Of a stretch of 5,007 nucleotides of DNA, positions 4,907 through 5,007 are shown piece after piece (within the stretch, counting starts at the first letter, position 1; every line of letters begins with the position of its first letter). The notes beneath the pieces are model-generated. The model made no database searches and was not told where the DNA came from. It was given only the letters and a program-made list of their open reading frames with translations. Source of the DNA: JBHIBR01 sp046759145 [NCBI: Nitrospinota bacterium] (GTDB taxonomy: Bacteria; UBA8248); NCBI GenBank assembly GCA_046759145.1, contig JBHIBR010000165.1:1-5007 (forward strand), in the 5' to 3' direction. Position numbers and translations under genes: made by a program.

Positions 4907-5007
4907 CTACCCCTGCTCCGCCACGGTGAGGGCCACTAAGTCCCGGATTCTCTCCACCTCCTCGAGCCTCCGCACGGAGGCGAGGAGGTCATCCTGCCTC
5001 TCCGCCG
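4907..5007 (-). CDS. Unidentified protein, C-terminal 32 residues (5' part beyond window)
   Basis: On the minus strand a frame open from the window edge (first full codon ending at 5005) reads AERQDDLLASVRRLEEVERI, continues RDLVALTVAEQG, and ends at TAG (4907-4909). GC-rich third positions and the amphipathic, charged helical pattern support real coding; the other two frames of this strand hit stops. It ends 18 nt before the cupin start, and the cupin ribosome binding site fills the gap, so it is the upstream member of that operon. The fragment is too short to name a family; it looks like a C-terminal helix. Confidence 0.65.
   Translation of the reverse strand, partial: AERQDDLLASVRRLEEVERIRDLVALTVAEQG

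Overview
The window is a piece of a high-GC bacterial chromosome; most genes have a GC-dominated third codon position. The 3' end of mreB points to a rod-shaped or elongating bacterium. I cannot place the lineage. The archaeal-type LeuC-like protein and the divergent MreB would fit a deep-branching, perhaps uncultured, high-GC bacterial group, but that is inference.

Left block (1-1213): the C-terminal half of MreB runs rightwards off the left edge and ends at 473. A very GC-rich 13-bp inverted repeat (495-534) follows, probably a terminator, and no mreC follows. Converging from the right is a small Nudix hydrolase (724-1158, minus). Its reading frame stays open for 35 codons past its stop.

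Centre-left (1214-2482, minus): an archaeal-type LeuC/HacA-like large subunit of the aconitase superfamily lies 55 nt upstream of the Nudix gene and may be co-transcribed with it. It keeps the three iron-sulphur cysteines and the carboxylate-binding residues, but the catalytic Asp-His pair is replaced by Met-Val and the Asp of the DSH motif by Asn. No small subunit (leuD) is present in the window. This is the most interesting protein here.

Centre (about 2530-3720): a visibly less GC-rich stretch holding one gene, a two-helix membrane protein resembling the DUF4760 family. A long imperfect hairpin precedes it and a clean intrinsic terminator follows it. Composition and isolation suggest a small acquired insertion, but no mobility gene or flanking repeat was found.

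Right block (3878-5007, minus): three co-oriented high-GC genes: the last 32 codons of an unidentified protein, a single-domain cupin, and a DJ-1/PfpI-family protein. The first two are 18 nt apart with an excellent ribosome binding site and look like one transcript. The PfpI gene lies 84 nt further on and may also have its own weak promoter. Cupin plus DJ-1/PfpI hints at small-molecule detoxification or stress handling, but no substrate can be read from the sequence.
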